This document shows, piece after piece, positions 1 to 11,601 of a DNA stretch of 64,000 nucleotides. Every line of letters begins with the position of its first letter. Positions within the stretch are counted from its first letter, which is position 1. A program made the position numbers and the translations under genes. The stretch comes from Gordionus sp. m RMFG-2023 (lineage: Eukaryota > Nematomorpha > Gordioida > Chordodea > Parachordodidae): the NCBI RefSeq assembly GCF_954871325.1, contig NC_088778.1, forward strand, positions 22,739,120 through 22,803,119, given 5' to 3'. Under the pieces are notes generated by a model. That model made no database searches. It was given only the letters and a program-made list of their open reading frames with translations, and was not told the DNA's origin.

Positions 1-1227
1 GGTTGCCTATCGCATTGCTTATTATTTTTAAAATTAAATTTTTTTATAATAATGCATAGGGAAAATTGGGGGTAAGGAAGGGGGTAAAAAAAGTGGTATA
101 CGCCAATATCCTATTTCTCCACAAAATAGTGCCTCAAATATTGTCAAAAAACAATATTTTTTTTTTATAAAGTAGTTGGTTGTTACTGTTTTCATAATAT
201 ATTGACAAAATAATTTTTAATCCTAATTTCAGGGGTCCAACTCCAAACCGAGTATTAACCTTTTATATTTATACTCAACCTGAAACCGTTAAAAATTGCA
301 AGTCGAGCCTATAAAAAGATCAGTGAGGCTATTTGAACTTTGTGATATCCTAAATGATTTATAGATAATTATCAATTTACTTTTTATTATAATTTATAAA
401 TTATGTATATTTGTATTTCCAATAAAAATAAAATAAGCATTACTTTATACATGGGTTTAGTGATAAAACTATAAATATGTGCTTCTTTATATTATTCTAA
501 TTGGTTTGTATAAGGGAGTTCATAACGATTTCTAGAGAGTCAAGCTGAACCGATATAATATTAATTTTTACGAGCAGAACATGAACACTATCCTATTATT
601 TTAAGTGAACTATCCTACCTATATTTATTAAGGTTCAAATCCCTGCCTAATCTCTTACAACCAAATTTTTTTTATCTTAGTTTATGTAATATTGGCTTTT
701 AAATCCATATTCTACCTATATAATTTTTTTTAAATTATTTTTATATATTATTATACTTTATTGGCGAGTATTCAAAGATAATTGATTTAGAGATTATACT
801 ACACGAATTTAAGATAATTTTACAATAAAAAAAGGATTTTAATAATATATAAAATTTTATGGAAGGTCCACATTATATAGTAATAATATCTTTACCGACT
901 GTGTACATATGCCTAACATGTTTTTATAATAAAATGATTCTTGAACCCATATCTGCACTGATTCAATATGACACTGAGATCAGTTAAAGAAAGTTACAAA
1001 TAAAAAAATACACTTTGCAAAAGTGTAATCTGAGTTTAAAATGCTCTTCAAAATAAAAAATCTTGAAATATTATTTATTTCGAAAGATAAAAATTATTAA
1101 AGATTTTTTTAAATGATTTTTTTTTTGAGAATGCTAAAGCTGTATCTATGATCGAATTTTACCTATAATTCCAAATATTTTCTGTAAAAAAATTAATTTA
1201 ATAAAAAAATTATAAATGTTCCTTTAG
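1..1227. other. A+T-rich non-coding DNA upstream of the first visible MSH5 exon
   Basis: No coding stretch was found on either strand. It probably belongs to an MSH5 intron, because the next exon starts in mid-protein; the N-terminal exons would then lie left of the window. A G-rich patch at about 65-90 and the segment at 230-320 resemble worn transposon ends, but no family could be assigned. Confidence 0.5.
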
Positions 1228-4200
1228 GCATTTATTACAAGAAATCTGCACTACTCAAATAGTGCCAAATTCAACATATAGCACAGAAGATGAAGGAAAT
1301 AATTTTAAAACTAATTCAATCATGGGTAAAGAAAATATGCTAATATTTTAAAAATAACACAATTTAAATTTCTTTAGGAAATTCAAATATGTCTTCTTCG
1401 ACTAAATCTAGCTCTGTTTGTCATGATTCACAAAATATACTATATTCTTCTATAAATGATAAGAATTTTCTTAAGAATAGTCTTACTAAGAATGATTGCG
1501 AATGTGAATTAGACAAAATATCTTATTCGAATAATGGTAAAAAGGTTAAAATAATAACTGGCGCTCATGGAAGCGGTAAAAGCATATATTTGAAACAAGT
1601 AATCTTTATTTCAAATATTTATGAAAAATCTTAATTATAGAGAATTTCAGAAAAATAAAAACAAGGAATTAATTTTTTCTTGTTTTTTAAAATAATACTT
1701 TTGTTATGGCCATATCATATTTTTTAATAAAAAATGCTTTTATTCTGAGCCCTAATTATAACCCATTCAAAAAATGTGGCAAATAAAAATTTATTAAGAC
1801 GAGAATCATTGTAAATGATTAGTGCTGTTAAGGGTTACTTTTTAAAAGTAAATCGTAAATAGTTACCGCTACATTATAAAAGTAATTAGTTACTTTGCAA
1901 GTTATAAATTATTTTATATATCTCATTATTTGTAATATAATATTATTCTACAAAATAATTTTGCCAGGCGAGTACGCGGAGGGAGGGGGGGGGCAAATCC
2001 CCCCACCCTAAATCCAAAAAATGCAGATGCCGGAAATATTTTTCAAAAATATTATTGTTTATATTTATATTTGTTAATATTAATTCCTATCTCATATTAA
2101 ATATTTAATTACATTTATTTATCACATTCATCCTAAGTTATTTTATCAATTAATTTCGATTTCAAGTTTTCCGGCGTGATATTTACTTATTATTTTCAAA
2201 TTTTTAGTGGCGTAATATTTATCTACCATTTTCAAATTTATAGTCAAATAATAATTATTTCTGAAACTCCTTGTCCAACAGGGAGAAAGAAATTGCAAGC
2301 TTGTCCAATGAGATAGAGTATTCGCCATCAAATAGTAACAGTTTTTATTGGGTTAGAAGAGCCGATTATTTGCTATTACTGAAATATCACAATGGCCTGA
2401 AAGAAATATTTTCTCAGAAGCAAGAAAATTATTGGATTCTGTGCTTATTACAAATTTTTTTTTTCAAATTAGCTCAATCCCAACGAAGATTGGATTTTAC
2501 ATGTAAATATATAACATACAAAATACAATTATTCCTGAGAAACTTTTTGTGTATTAATTTATATTTCCAACATTTAAATTTTTTATGTATATAAATTTTA
2601 AAGGTTCAAAAAATTCAAATTTCATTTTGGGTCATTTAAGTGATTCATATAGTGGTTATATTCACTCTATATTTTATAATTCACATTTATTTTATAGTTT
2701 TTCTATACCGCCAGTTATATCCGTTTAATATTTTTTAATTCACATTTATTTTATAGTTTTTTATATGACGGTTTATACATATAATTTTTTTATAATTTTA
2801 AAATTGTGTATTAGAAATAGTTCTTAGTTCTAATAAATTTATGCTTGATATTTTTAAAAAACAATAATATTTCTCAAAAAATTTTATTATCCACCCCCCC
2901 CCCCCCCAGACCAAATTCCTGCGTACGCGCCTGAATTTTGCCATTTTAAAGTTGTTATCAAAGGAATTTAATGTTTATTTGTACTTGAAAAATATCACAA
3001 TTTTTTATTTTTTAAATAAATACAATTTATAATAACACAATATAAATATAACTAATTTTTAATATCCTATAAATTACGATTTCTAGGATCCATAATACTA
3101 TAAAAACGGGAACGCTATAAGAGTTTTAGAAGTTTCAAAATTTTTAATTGCAATTTTATGTCTTTATAACTGTTATTTTTAAGAAAACACCAATTTTTTT
3201 CCCAGATAGGATATTTCTAGAATAAAAGCAAGAATTTTGAAAAGAATAACCAGATTGACCGGTTTCTTTTTCTCAGATTCACTCGTTCCTAATATAGGAC
3301 CGATATAGGGTTCTAATATACCATACCATTTAAAAAAAAAAAATCTTTATCTTAATTTATTTCATTATTTATTGGATTTTCTAATGGCTGATGTAGTTTA
3401 GAGTTAATTTATTATGTATTTTGGATCAGTTGAAGGTTTATAGGAAATTTTTAATCAACAGCCACTCAGTAAACTATATTACATAATTTAAATTTACCAT
3501 TTCAGAATTAGTTGCAATTTTAATGTATAGTAATACTAATATAAATAATTATATATGATATTGTTATAATTTTTTTAAATATTATTGAAACAACAGATCG
3601 GTTTAATTGTATTTATGGCGCATATTGGGAGCTTTGTACCGGCCTCTTTGGCAGAGATAGGTGTAATAGATCAAATATTTACTCGCATATATTCTTATGA
3701 TTCTGTATCATTAAATTATTCAATGTTTATGATGGATATATCGAAGGTTTAATAGATTTTATGATTGAACATTATAGTAAAATGAAAAATATGGGGGGGG
3801 GGGGGCGATGCGGATTATCTTGTGAATTTGTCTTGGAATTCATAATTTAATTTGTTCTCCAAAGGGATATCTTAGACTTTAGCATTTGTATTATTTTGAG
3901 CATTTCTTTTTAAATCTGAACATTTTTCAATTATATTTTATAAAAATGAATAGAATATTACTATTTCATTTTTTTCTGAGAATTAAGAAATAATTGCAAG
4001 CTTTTATTATTATTCTGTTCTCAACTTTTAGGTATTTTTTTATGATAAAATAAAGTAGAAAAAATTTCGCAATTTTTTAAATTATGTAAACATGTTGCTT
4101 ACAATTTAAATATTATCTATTTCTTTTTATATATTATTAAATCATAATCTTAGTCATTGATTTTAAAATGACATATTTTTCACTGTTATAAATTTTTAAA

Positions 4201-7200
4201 TATTGTCAAGTGAGGAATATTTTTATTAATTGTTTTTACTTTCATATTAGTTCTTTTATACTTATTTTTGTAAATAGGTAAGTCAGGCAATAAATAATGG
4301 TACTGAAAAATCGTTAGTTTTATTGGATGAAATTGGAAAGGGGACCATTCCAGTATTAAAAATATTTTATATTCCAATGTTACAAAAATACCTACTAATA
4401 GAGAATTTATCGTTTCGAAGTGGCCCCTATAAATTAATTTTAAAAATAAGACTGGACTGATTCGAAAAATATTTTTAAATTCGGACTAAGGTTTAAAAAT
4501 ATTTTTAAAAAATCGGGCCAAACTCACTAAAAAAGCTATGTCGTTATAATATATATTCTATTAGTCATTTATTTAGTTTACTTTTTTATTTTTTAGACAT
4601 CTGTCTAGCTTTTCTTTTTAGAAAATCCTCTTTATATGTAATGATCATTTATTATGTATGATATATCAATATTGGGTTTTATTTTATAGATCGTTAAATC
4701 AATAAAAACTAGAAGTGGGGAATGGCCAGAGGGCAAAATTATTATTGGACTGGACCGGACAATTCGTGCAAAATCTCTTTACGTGCTGGGTCGAAATTTA
4801 GAATTTTTAAAGCCTAGAATTAGACGAATTTATGTTATATTCATTCATAAAAAATCACTGGGGCAGCCCCGAACTTCTATAAAATTACTTGATGGCAGGG
4901 TTATACATGCGGTTCGGGCCGACCTCTAATACAAAATATTCATATATTACAATACAACCTGCTAGTGTTAAACGGCCCGATTTTTAAAATTGTTAAGATT
5001 TTAGCTAAAATAATATTATATAGGCCTCGAGATTTGGTAAATAGAGGTCCAAACCTTTCTGCCATCTACAAGAAAAATCTTAGGGCTTACATAATATTAT
5101 TTTGGCTAAAATCTAAATGAGCCGTTTTTTTAAAATCAACCCAAATCGGAATTTTTAACACTAATGACGTGAGGGATATACGCATTCACCGACGAGGCCG
5201 CAGAAGCTTATCAAAGCCTATAATTATTTATATATTATAACCATAATAAAATTTTCAACAAATTAATAATTCCGGTTTAAATTACAATTAGGAAGATGGC
5301 TTAGCCCTGTTAACGGGTATTGTCAACTATTTTAGCGAAAAGAATCGAACGCCATTCATATTTATCATAACTCATTTTCTGGATATTAGAAAATATTTGT
5401 CTCATGCTACCAACATTCAATTCCAAGTTTTATTTGAAAAATAATTTGTTATATATAATGAAACTCTAATTATGATAACTTTTAAGACTATGGAAGTGAT
5501 AGTGGATACTCTCAAAAATGAAATGATATATTTGTATCAAGTCAAAGATGGATTTGTAGAAAATAATTATCTTAAAATTTTAGCAAAAACGCTTAATTTT
5601 CCGGAAAGCATTATTGAAAGAACCCTAGAAGTATATTTGTTTTATTGTATAGGGCTGCATTAATCCATAAATTTTTCACCGAAACTAATTTTAACTAAAA
5701 CTCTACCTTTTTTATCTGCTTAAAATTTTAGTTAAAAAAATTATAAAACTAAGAATATTCATTTGTAAAAATTAAAACATCTCAAAACTTATTGATTGAT
5801 TTTATTTTATATGTAGCCCAAAATAAATACTTAATTATTTTCTAAAAAGAATACACTAATTCTTATAAAATATACCCAAAAGCATAATAATTTATTCGAT
5901 GATTTTATTAAAAAATCGCTCCACTTAAGCAAAAAAAGCCGAATTTGTACCGGCTAGTATTAAGCCGAACATTTTTTAACCTCATCTCAAAGCTTAGCGG
6001 TTTTGTAATGGACAAGATTTAGGCATTCAAAACAAAACTCGTGGGGAAATAGTTGAAATTTATTTTCATATGATAAGTATTTCATTATTTTTTTAGTAAT
6101 TTTAAGGAGTGCCATTTTTTTTTAGAAAGGAACTTAAATTTATTCTCCTATATTTTAAAAAGTTTACCAAAGTATTTTTATATACTAAACTTTTAATTAA
6201 CTTTTGGAATATTATAATTGGTTAAGAAATGACCTTCATTTGCGAATATTAATTATAAGTTTATTTTAAATTAATTATTTCAATGTTTAATATTGTTTGC
6301 AATCGCCTCACTAGAGTCGACTCCAAAAAAATTTTAAGTCTCAAAACTATGCTGGAAAAAAATCATCTCGGATACCAGGTTTAGTGATCTGCATCGGGCC
6401 TAAATTTATTTAAATATAGATAAATTTAATTTATTTTATATTTTAAAAAAATATTCCACAAATAAGAAAAATTAGCGCCTTGTTTCTTACAAGAATTTTA
6501 AAGTATATCAATTTATTTGACAAAATGTAGTGATATCATATTTAATATTTTAAGCCCGACCCAGCCCGAAATTTTTTAAAAATTATTAGGCGCTACCCAG
6601 CCCAAACCGAAATACGCTAGCAATATTTAAAAAAACACATAAAATTTTGATTCTTTTTCTTCTAATTAAGGATCTATTTTATAGTTAAAAAAACTCTTAA
6701 ATGACACACCAATATTCTTTATGTGAGTTATGAGAAAGGGCTGAAAAGAGGTAATGATCTTAAAATTGCCTTATAAAAATCGGTTCTTTGAAAAATATCA
6801 GACATTATGATGTAATAAAAAACGGTTATCGGCGCCGATCCTAAATTTAATATCGGCGAAGCCCTATAATTATAATTTACATTATTGTATAAAAATATAT
6901 AATTAATTAATAAATAAAATGAGAAAATGTAAGTTAAAACATGCCAAATAATTATTTTTTTTAAATTTGAAGGCATAGTTTGAGGATCATCTTTAATTTA
7001 AGGTAGGCCCAGAGTTTGAAAAAATAAGCTCACTAAGAATGTTTATAGCAGGGGTTAAGGTTATAATATATTATTTTGGCTAGAACCGAAATTCTAGGAA
7101 GTTATGCATAGTAGGGTTAAGATAGAAAAAAAAATAATAAACGTCCTAAATCTTTAAGAATATCGTTTTCATCAGATTTGGCAAATGTTCATTTGCTAAT

Positions 7201-8901
7201 TTTTGTATATAATTTGTTTCAGAATCGTATTCTTTGTTCCAAATCTGCATAATGACATAAATTGAATGATTTTTTAAAATTGGGGCCAGAAAATCAAATT
7301 TTTTCTAAACCCAGGGAGCCTAAAATTTTGATCTGCCAGTTTATGATTATAATAAAATGATGGTTAAAATTTCTCAGGCAATTGAACATGTTATTTTATT
7401 TTACTTTATAAAGATAAGTTTAATTTCCATTTTTTAATTAAAAATTTTGGGCCACTTAGGCTTCAAATTAATTCAGGAAAATTTTAAAGTCGGGCTAGGT
7501 CTTAAAATTTAATATATTTTAAACCAAGCTCAGGCTTAAAGAATAATAAAGATTTTGGGCTAAATTAATTCAGGAAAATTTTTAAGTTGGGCAAGGTCTT
7601 AAAATTTAATATATTTTAAACCACCAAACTCAGGCTTAAATAAAGATTTTGAGCTAGGCTTAGTATGTAAAAATGTTATTTGCAAAGCTCTATAAAATTA
7701 TTTAGATTCATGAAAGGTAGATCAATCTTGATTTTGACAAGTAAATTGATGAATACTTTTTAGAAAAGAAAGAAGCTCTCCATATATGCTTCACTGCAGA
7801 AGATTCTCCTAAAAAAAATTTGGATGAAGATCTGAAAAATATATTCAGCTTATAAAAGATGATGTTGAAATCTTAAAAAAAGTTTGAGCAATGTTTTTTG
7901 TCTCCCTTTAAAAAATCTTTTTTTAAATTTCCCATGTTTTTTTTAATAAAAAAGTATAAAAAAAAGAAAATCATTCTTTAAAATGTTGAAGGAAAAATAA
8001 AAGATTTTATTATATTATAAAAATCACAAATTATTTGCTTAAAAACATTTTTTATTTTGCTCAAATATTTTCTTTGAGTATGCTCAAAATTTTTTTTATC
8101 TTTATTTTTGAATTTTGAGCAAATGTTAAACCCTAGGTAACAAAGCATGTGATATGTTAGTGGGTTATTAACATTGTGACTAGGCATCCTCTGTAATTTT
8201 TCTTACCAGCTATGAATTATATAAATAAGAGGTATAAGTGTAATTAATGTTTTTTTGGGTAATGCAAACTTATACAAGCAAAATATGAAAGGTTAATCAA
8301 AATGAGTGAGTTTGTATTCTTTCCAGTAAAGGTTCAGGGTTAAAGGAATATCATTATGAAAACTAAGACTATCAGTATCAACACCAGAATTGTTGGTCCT
8401 TAGATCCTGATCCAATCTATGTATAATTGATATTTCAGTTTAGAGTAGAGAAAAAATAATATTATGTTTCAAAATTTTGTTCTTGTTAACATTTTATGGC
8501 TTAACAATAGTACAGTTGTTGGAAAAACATTAATTCATTACTTGAATTAATTATCCAAATTTATTTATCATTCTTAAATGTTATGGCAAATGGATATTAA
8601 ATTAATCTAATGATTGATTTATTAATAATGAAACTATTTATTCCAAATTTAACTTGGCTATTATTATTTCCCAAACATTGAATTATTATTTTCATACAAA
8701 TAAATTTAATATTTTGTTTAACAGATATCAAACCATGAGGAAGATCTGAACATTCTTAAACCAAAAAATATATCACTGATTGATACAATACAGATAAGGT
8801 TAATGTGGCTGTATAATTATTTAAAAAGTATAAATTTGGATGAAAATGAAGATAATTTAAAATACCACTTAACAAATAGTTTAAATGATATATTTAGATA
8901 A
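1228..8901 (+). CDS. MSH5: MSH5, MutS homologue 5 (C-terminal ATPase half; 5' exons not in window)
   Basis: MSH5 pairs with MSH4 as a clamp that stabilises meiotic recombination intermediates and promotes crossovers in the nucleus. Seven exons fit GT/AG junctions and keep one frame: 1228-1325, 1378-1598, 3597-3746, 4278-4352, 5292-5426, 5487-5630, 8725-8901 (TAA). They give about 332 residues of the MutS domain V ATPase. Landmarks are IVPNST, a P-loop [15 protein letters not shown], then [16 protein letters not shown] and [13 protein letters not shown], Walker [28 protein letters not shown], and TMEVIVD..MIYLYQV. The last exon matches the variable MSH5 tail. Two oddities: the P-loop reads G-A-H where relatives have G-P-N, and roughly 70 Ser/Asn/Lys-rich residues separate IVPNST from the P-loop. 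Introns range from 52 bp to about 3.1 kb; the large ones hold transposons. It converges with UQCRH. Identity is very secure; the start is missing. Confidence 0.93.
1799..1956. repeat. Worn hAT-like end (AGTAAC-type) beside copy A
   Basis: The segment has alternating AGTAA/TTACT words around 1830-1905 (GGTTACTTTTTAAAAGTAA). The same style is seen at the ends of the elements at 26.8-28.2 kb and 44.8-45.4 kb. It is probably a remnant of that family into which copy A inserted. No duplication was found. Confidence 0.35.
1965..2933 (+). mobile_element. Non-autonomous hAT transposon, internally deleted (copy A), in an MSH5 intron
   Basis: The ends CAGGCGAGTACGCGG and, inverted, CAGGCGCGTACGCAGG are flanked by a perfect 8-bp duplication AATTTTGC (1957-1964 and 2934-2941), the hAT signature. 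Long G and C runs sit just inside both ends. Positions 2272-2510 keep fragments of a DUF4371/ZMYM1-like hAT transposase. They jump directly from the segment ending ..CAAATTTT to the C-terminal [11 protein letters not shown] segment, so the middle present in the related copy at 39,075-40,829 is gone. It lies in the 2-kb intron between the P-loop exon and the next, in the same orientation as the gene. Confidence 0.88.
4963..5163. repeat. Palindromic MITE copy M1 (GTGTTAAACGG family)
   Basis: The ends TAGTGTTAAACGGCCCGA and, inverted, TAGTGTTAAAAATTCCGA define long imperfect terminal inverted repeats. The centre carries the family words CCTCGAGATTTGG, CTTTCTGCCATCTA and TTTGGCTAAAAT. Four further copies occur at 25.3, 30.0, 30.4 and 45.8 kb. 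It lies in the MSH5 intron before exon 5292-5426. Confidence 0.7.
6350..6615. repeat. Degenerate hAT-like end segment with GGGCC/CCCGA words
   Basis: Words such as GCATCGGGCCTAAA (near 6390) and AAGCCCGACCCAGCCCGAAA (near 6553) face each other across A+T-rich DNA, as in the GGCCCGG-type ends at 40.1-40.4 and 45.2 kb. No clean boundary or duplication was seen. Confidence 0.35.
7466..7657. repeat. Two-copy tandem repeat, 96-bp unit, in the last MSH5 intron
   Basis: Units begin AAATTAATTCAGGAAAATTT at 7466 and 7562 and are nearly identical (GGGCTAGGTCTTAAAATTTA versus GGGCAAGGTCTTAAAATTTA). The repeat is non-coding. Confidence 0.75.
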
Positions 8902-9021
8902 AATTTCATATTGCAACTTGTTAAAACACATATAATAAAATTTTCTGATGTTTTATTTTAAATAATTAAATAATTCTTTTGCCACCTATTTGAAAAATTT
9001 TTTTAAAAGAACTATCATAAT

Positions 9022-9381
9022 CTATTGTACGCATTGATCCCTGTGATGTAAAAAGTCAAAAAGTTCTTCTTCACATGTTTCATCAGTTCCAGGAGTTTTA
9101 TTCACCCTTTCTGAACAAACTTCATACCTCTTTTTATATTTTCTGCATGCTGTATGCTGAGAGCATTTTTCACGTAAGGCTATAACTGGATCCTACATGA
9201 CAATATATAGTTTGATATATTGTTTATAAAATATTATAAAATTACAGGTATTTCTCCCTAAATATAAATAAAATGATTAAATATCAATAATAAGGTATAT
9301 TTTTACATCTGGAGTTTCAGCTGCCTTAATAACAAACAAACGTTGAGATATGGATGTAATAAAATTATACAAGAAAGCCAT
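9022..9381 (-). CDS. UQCRH: UQCRH/QCR6, hinge protein of the cytochrome bc1 complex
   Basis: This is the acidic hinge subunit of mitochondrial complex III, which sits by cytochrome c1 on the intermembrane-space side. There are two exons on -: 9381-9307 (ATG, 25 codons) and 9192-9022 (56 codons plus TAG), joined in phase 0 across a 114-bp intron with GTAAAA and TGTAG ends. The 81-residue product carries the family core: DPVIALREKCSQHTACRKYK, then YEVCSERVN, then DETCEEELFDFLHHRDQCV, with cysteines spaced as in the two conserved helix-joining disulfides. The N-terminus MAFLYNFITSISQRL is short and family-variable. The protein stops right after QCVQ, whereas vertebrate versions run about ten residues further. 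It converges with MSH5. Identity is secure; the start is the only in-frame ATG upstream of the splice. Confidence 0.93.
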
Positions 9382-10035
9382 ATAGAAAGGTAAATATAAA
9401 ATACTTTAACCGATCCTCTTAGGGTTTATTTTGAATAATTATATTTAATTCGACGAAAAATAGGTATCACTCTTTTTTAAATCATGATGGTAAGTCGGGT
9501 AAGCCTATCAAAAAATTATTCTATTTTCATTTAATCTTAATTTAATAGGCTAATAACTGACCATTCATATCTTACAATTACATATTTGAAGAAATTTTAG
9601 AATCTAATTGTTCATAAATTTGAATTATGCGTTATACTCGATTTAAAAAATAAGCCACTGATTCGGCCATTGTAAATGTAAATCTTAACTTTTTTCCTCC
9701 ACTGCCGCCCAAGGCATTCTAATGGCTAATGTTACAATGGTAAATTTGAAATAAGGTAAGGAATTGAGTATTTCAAAATCGTTTTCAAAGATTTGCAAAT
9801 TATAATTATTTGAAATAATATATATAATTATTAACTTTCTAAAATAATAGGCTTAATCAGTGGTGTAGACAATGGTCAAAAAAAGGGGGAGAAGGTTTTC
9901 TTCATGAAAATATTATAGGTAAAACATGCGTTTCCTATTAATATCTACAAAAAGGGGGAATCGAAAATAGCCAAACGACTATAATAAGTGAACATAAAGA
10001 CCTCCAATAAAACTTAACACACCTACCCTCCCATC
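9382..10035. other. Intergenic DNA upstream of UQCRH
   Basis: The stretch should hold the UQCRH promoter, read leftwards. No clear TATA or other motif can be told apart from the general A+T richness, and no coding sequence was found. Confidence 0.4.
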
Positions 10036-11601
10036 CATAGGCGTAGCCAGGGAGGACAAGGGGAAATCCCCCCCTTCAGTAATTTAGCACTTTTTGTGAA
10101 TATCATTGTTGTATGCTTTACAAAAAAATGCATTTCAAATTGTAATAATATTCAAACAAAAATAATGTTTTATTAAAATTATTAAGTTATTATTTAGATC
10201 CCCGTCTATGTAAATGAGATAAAACGCGTGATAATTGTAGATTTTTCATACTTTAAGAGTTTTAACAAGTGGGATGATGAACTTTTTATTTTTCGCTTGG
10301 AAGACTTTAAAATTTTTTACTTTTACATATAATTTTTTTTTACTTTTATTTTTATATATTAATTTTATTTTTCTTCTATATTAATTATGTTTAATTGATT
10401 ATAGTTATTTATTTAATAAAAATTAAGAATCATATTTAGTCTATATTTTTATTTTATATTTAGGTTTTTAAGTTCACAATCCAAAAACGCCCAATTGTGA
10501 TATTCATTTTAAGCTAATAAAAAATATTCACCTTAGTCCTCCCCCCACTCCCTGACCCAAAAATGTATGCATATATCTTAAACAATAATTTAAAAGAAAG
10601 AATGTAAAATTGATATTTTTTATAAAACTCTTTCATCATAATTTATAAATTTTTGGAAAAAAGCATTTTTATATATAAAAAGTTAACCAAAAATGTTTTT
10701 TAAGAAATGGAATATAAGCCAAAGATAAGTCTTAAAGATCCATAAAATTACTAAATAATATAATTTTTTATGTATAAAGTGAGTAATTTTAATTTATTTA
10801 TCTTAATAAAAGTAAAATATAATTATAAAACTATTAATAAAATTAAATCATAAATTAAATAAAAAAATTAAAGCACATTACAAAGATTAGAATATTATAT
10901 GTCGTAGACTTACAGTATATCCAATTTTATCAATTATCATATGACAATCAAGTAATTTTTACCAATATAGCAAATTATAAATTTTACAGAAAACTATAAA
11001 ATATTTATAAGGACATCAGAAAACATCTTTTAAAGACATTGTGGGATAAATAATATGAAGATTAATTTTTATCATTTTTTATTTAAAATAAATAAATGGC
11101 GTTAAATTATTGAATCCAAATTGTTGTTATATTTATTATCAAGAGCCTTGATTAGTAAAGTTTGTTAAAATATTAACTGTAATATATTCTCTAACTGTCA
11201 AATATGTCTGTAAAAGTGGAATTTTACCTAGTATTTTATAACTAATTCTATATAATAGAGGAATATCAACTATATGTCTACTTACTTTTATAAATAAATT
11301 TCTTATACTTGTTTGAAATAAATTATTATATGCTATTATATAAATGTATATACAAGTAATTTATTATATTTTATATAAATTAATATAAATATATTTCATA
11401 TTTGTTCCAGGTTATTTTTTTAATTAAAATTAACCTCCTATCTTTTAAAAATATTTTATGACTATATATAGATTAAAGTAACCCAGCCGAAGGCCGGGCA
11501 AAAGCGGGCCAAAAGCCCGTCTAAAAGGGGGTCTGAGGGCGAAGCCCCCAGTAATTTTTTAACCCCCCCCCCCCCTTAGGAAAATCATGGTTACGCCTAT
11601 G
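10036..11601. mobile_element. Non-autonomous hAT-like element, 1.57 kb (CATAGGCGTA ends)
   Basis: The ends CATAGGCGTAGCCAGGG and, inverted, CATAGGCGTAACCATG are flanked by CTCCCATC (10028-10035) and TTCCCATC (11602-11609), an 8-bp duplication with one mismatch. G/C runs lie inside both ends, and a GC-rich block GCCGAAGGCCGGGC sits near 11,487. No transposase was seen inside. Part of the interior (about 11,000-11,270) matches, in reverse, the element at 58.5-60.2 kb. Confidence 0.8.

Noticed and set aside
612-640. GGTTCAAATCCCTGCC, resembling a tRNA T-arm
   Set aside because: No pairing T stem, A box or acceptor stem could be found around it.
7763-7860. Exon-like stretch after TACTTTTTAG in the last MSH5 intron
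   Set aside because: The reading ([16 protein letters not shown]) has no MSH5 counterpart, lacks a donor, and the flanking exons already join in phase with family alignment.
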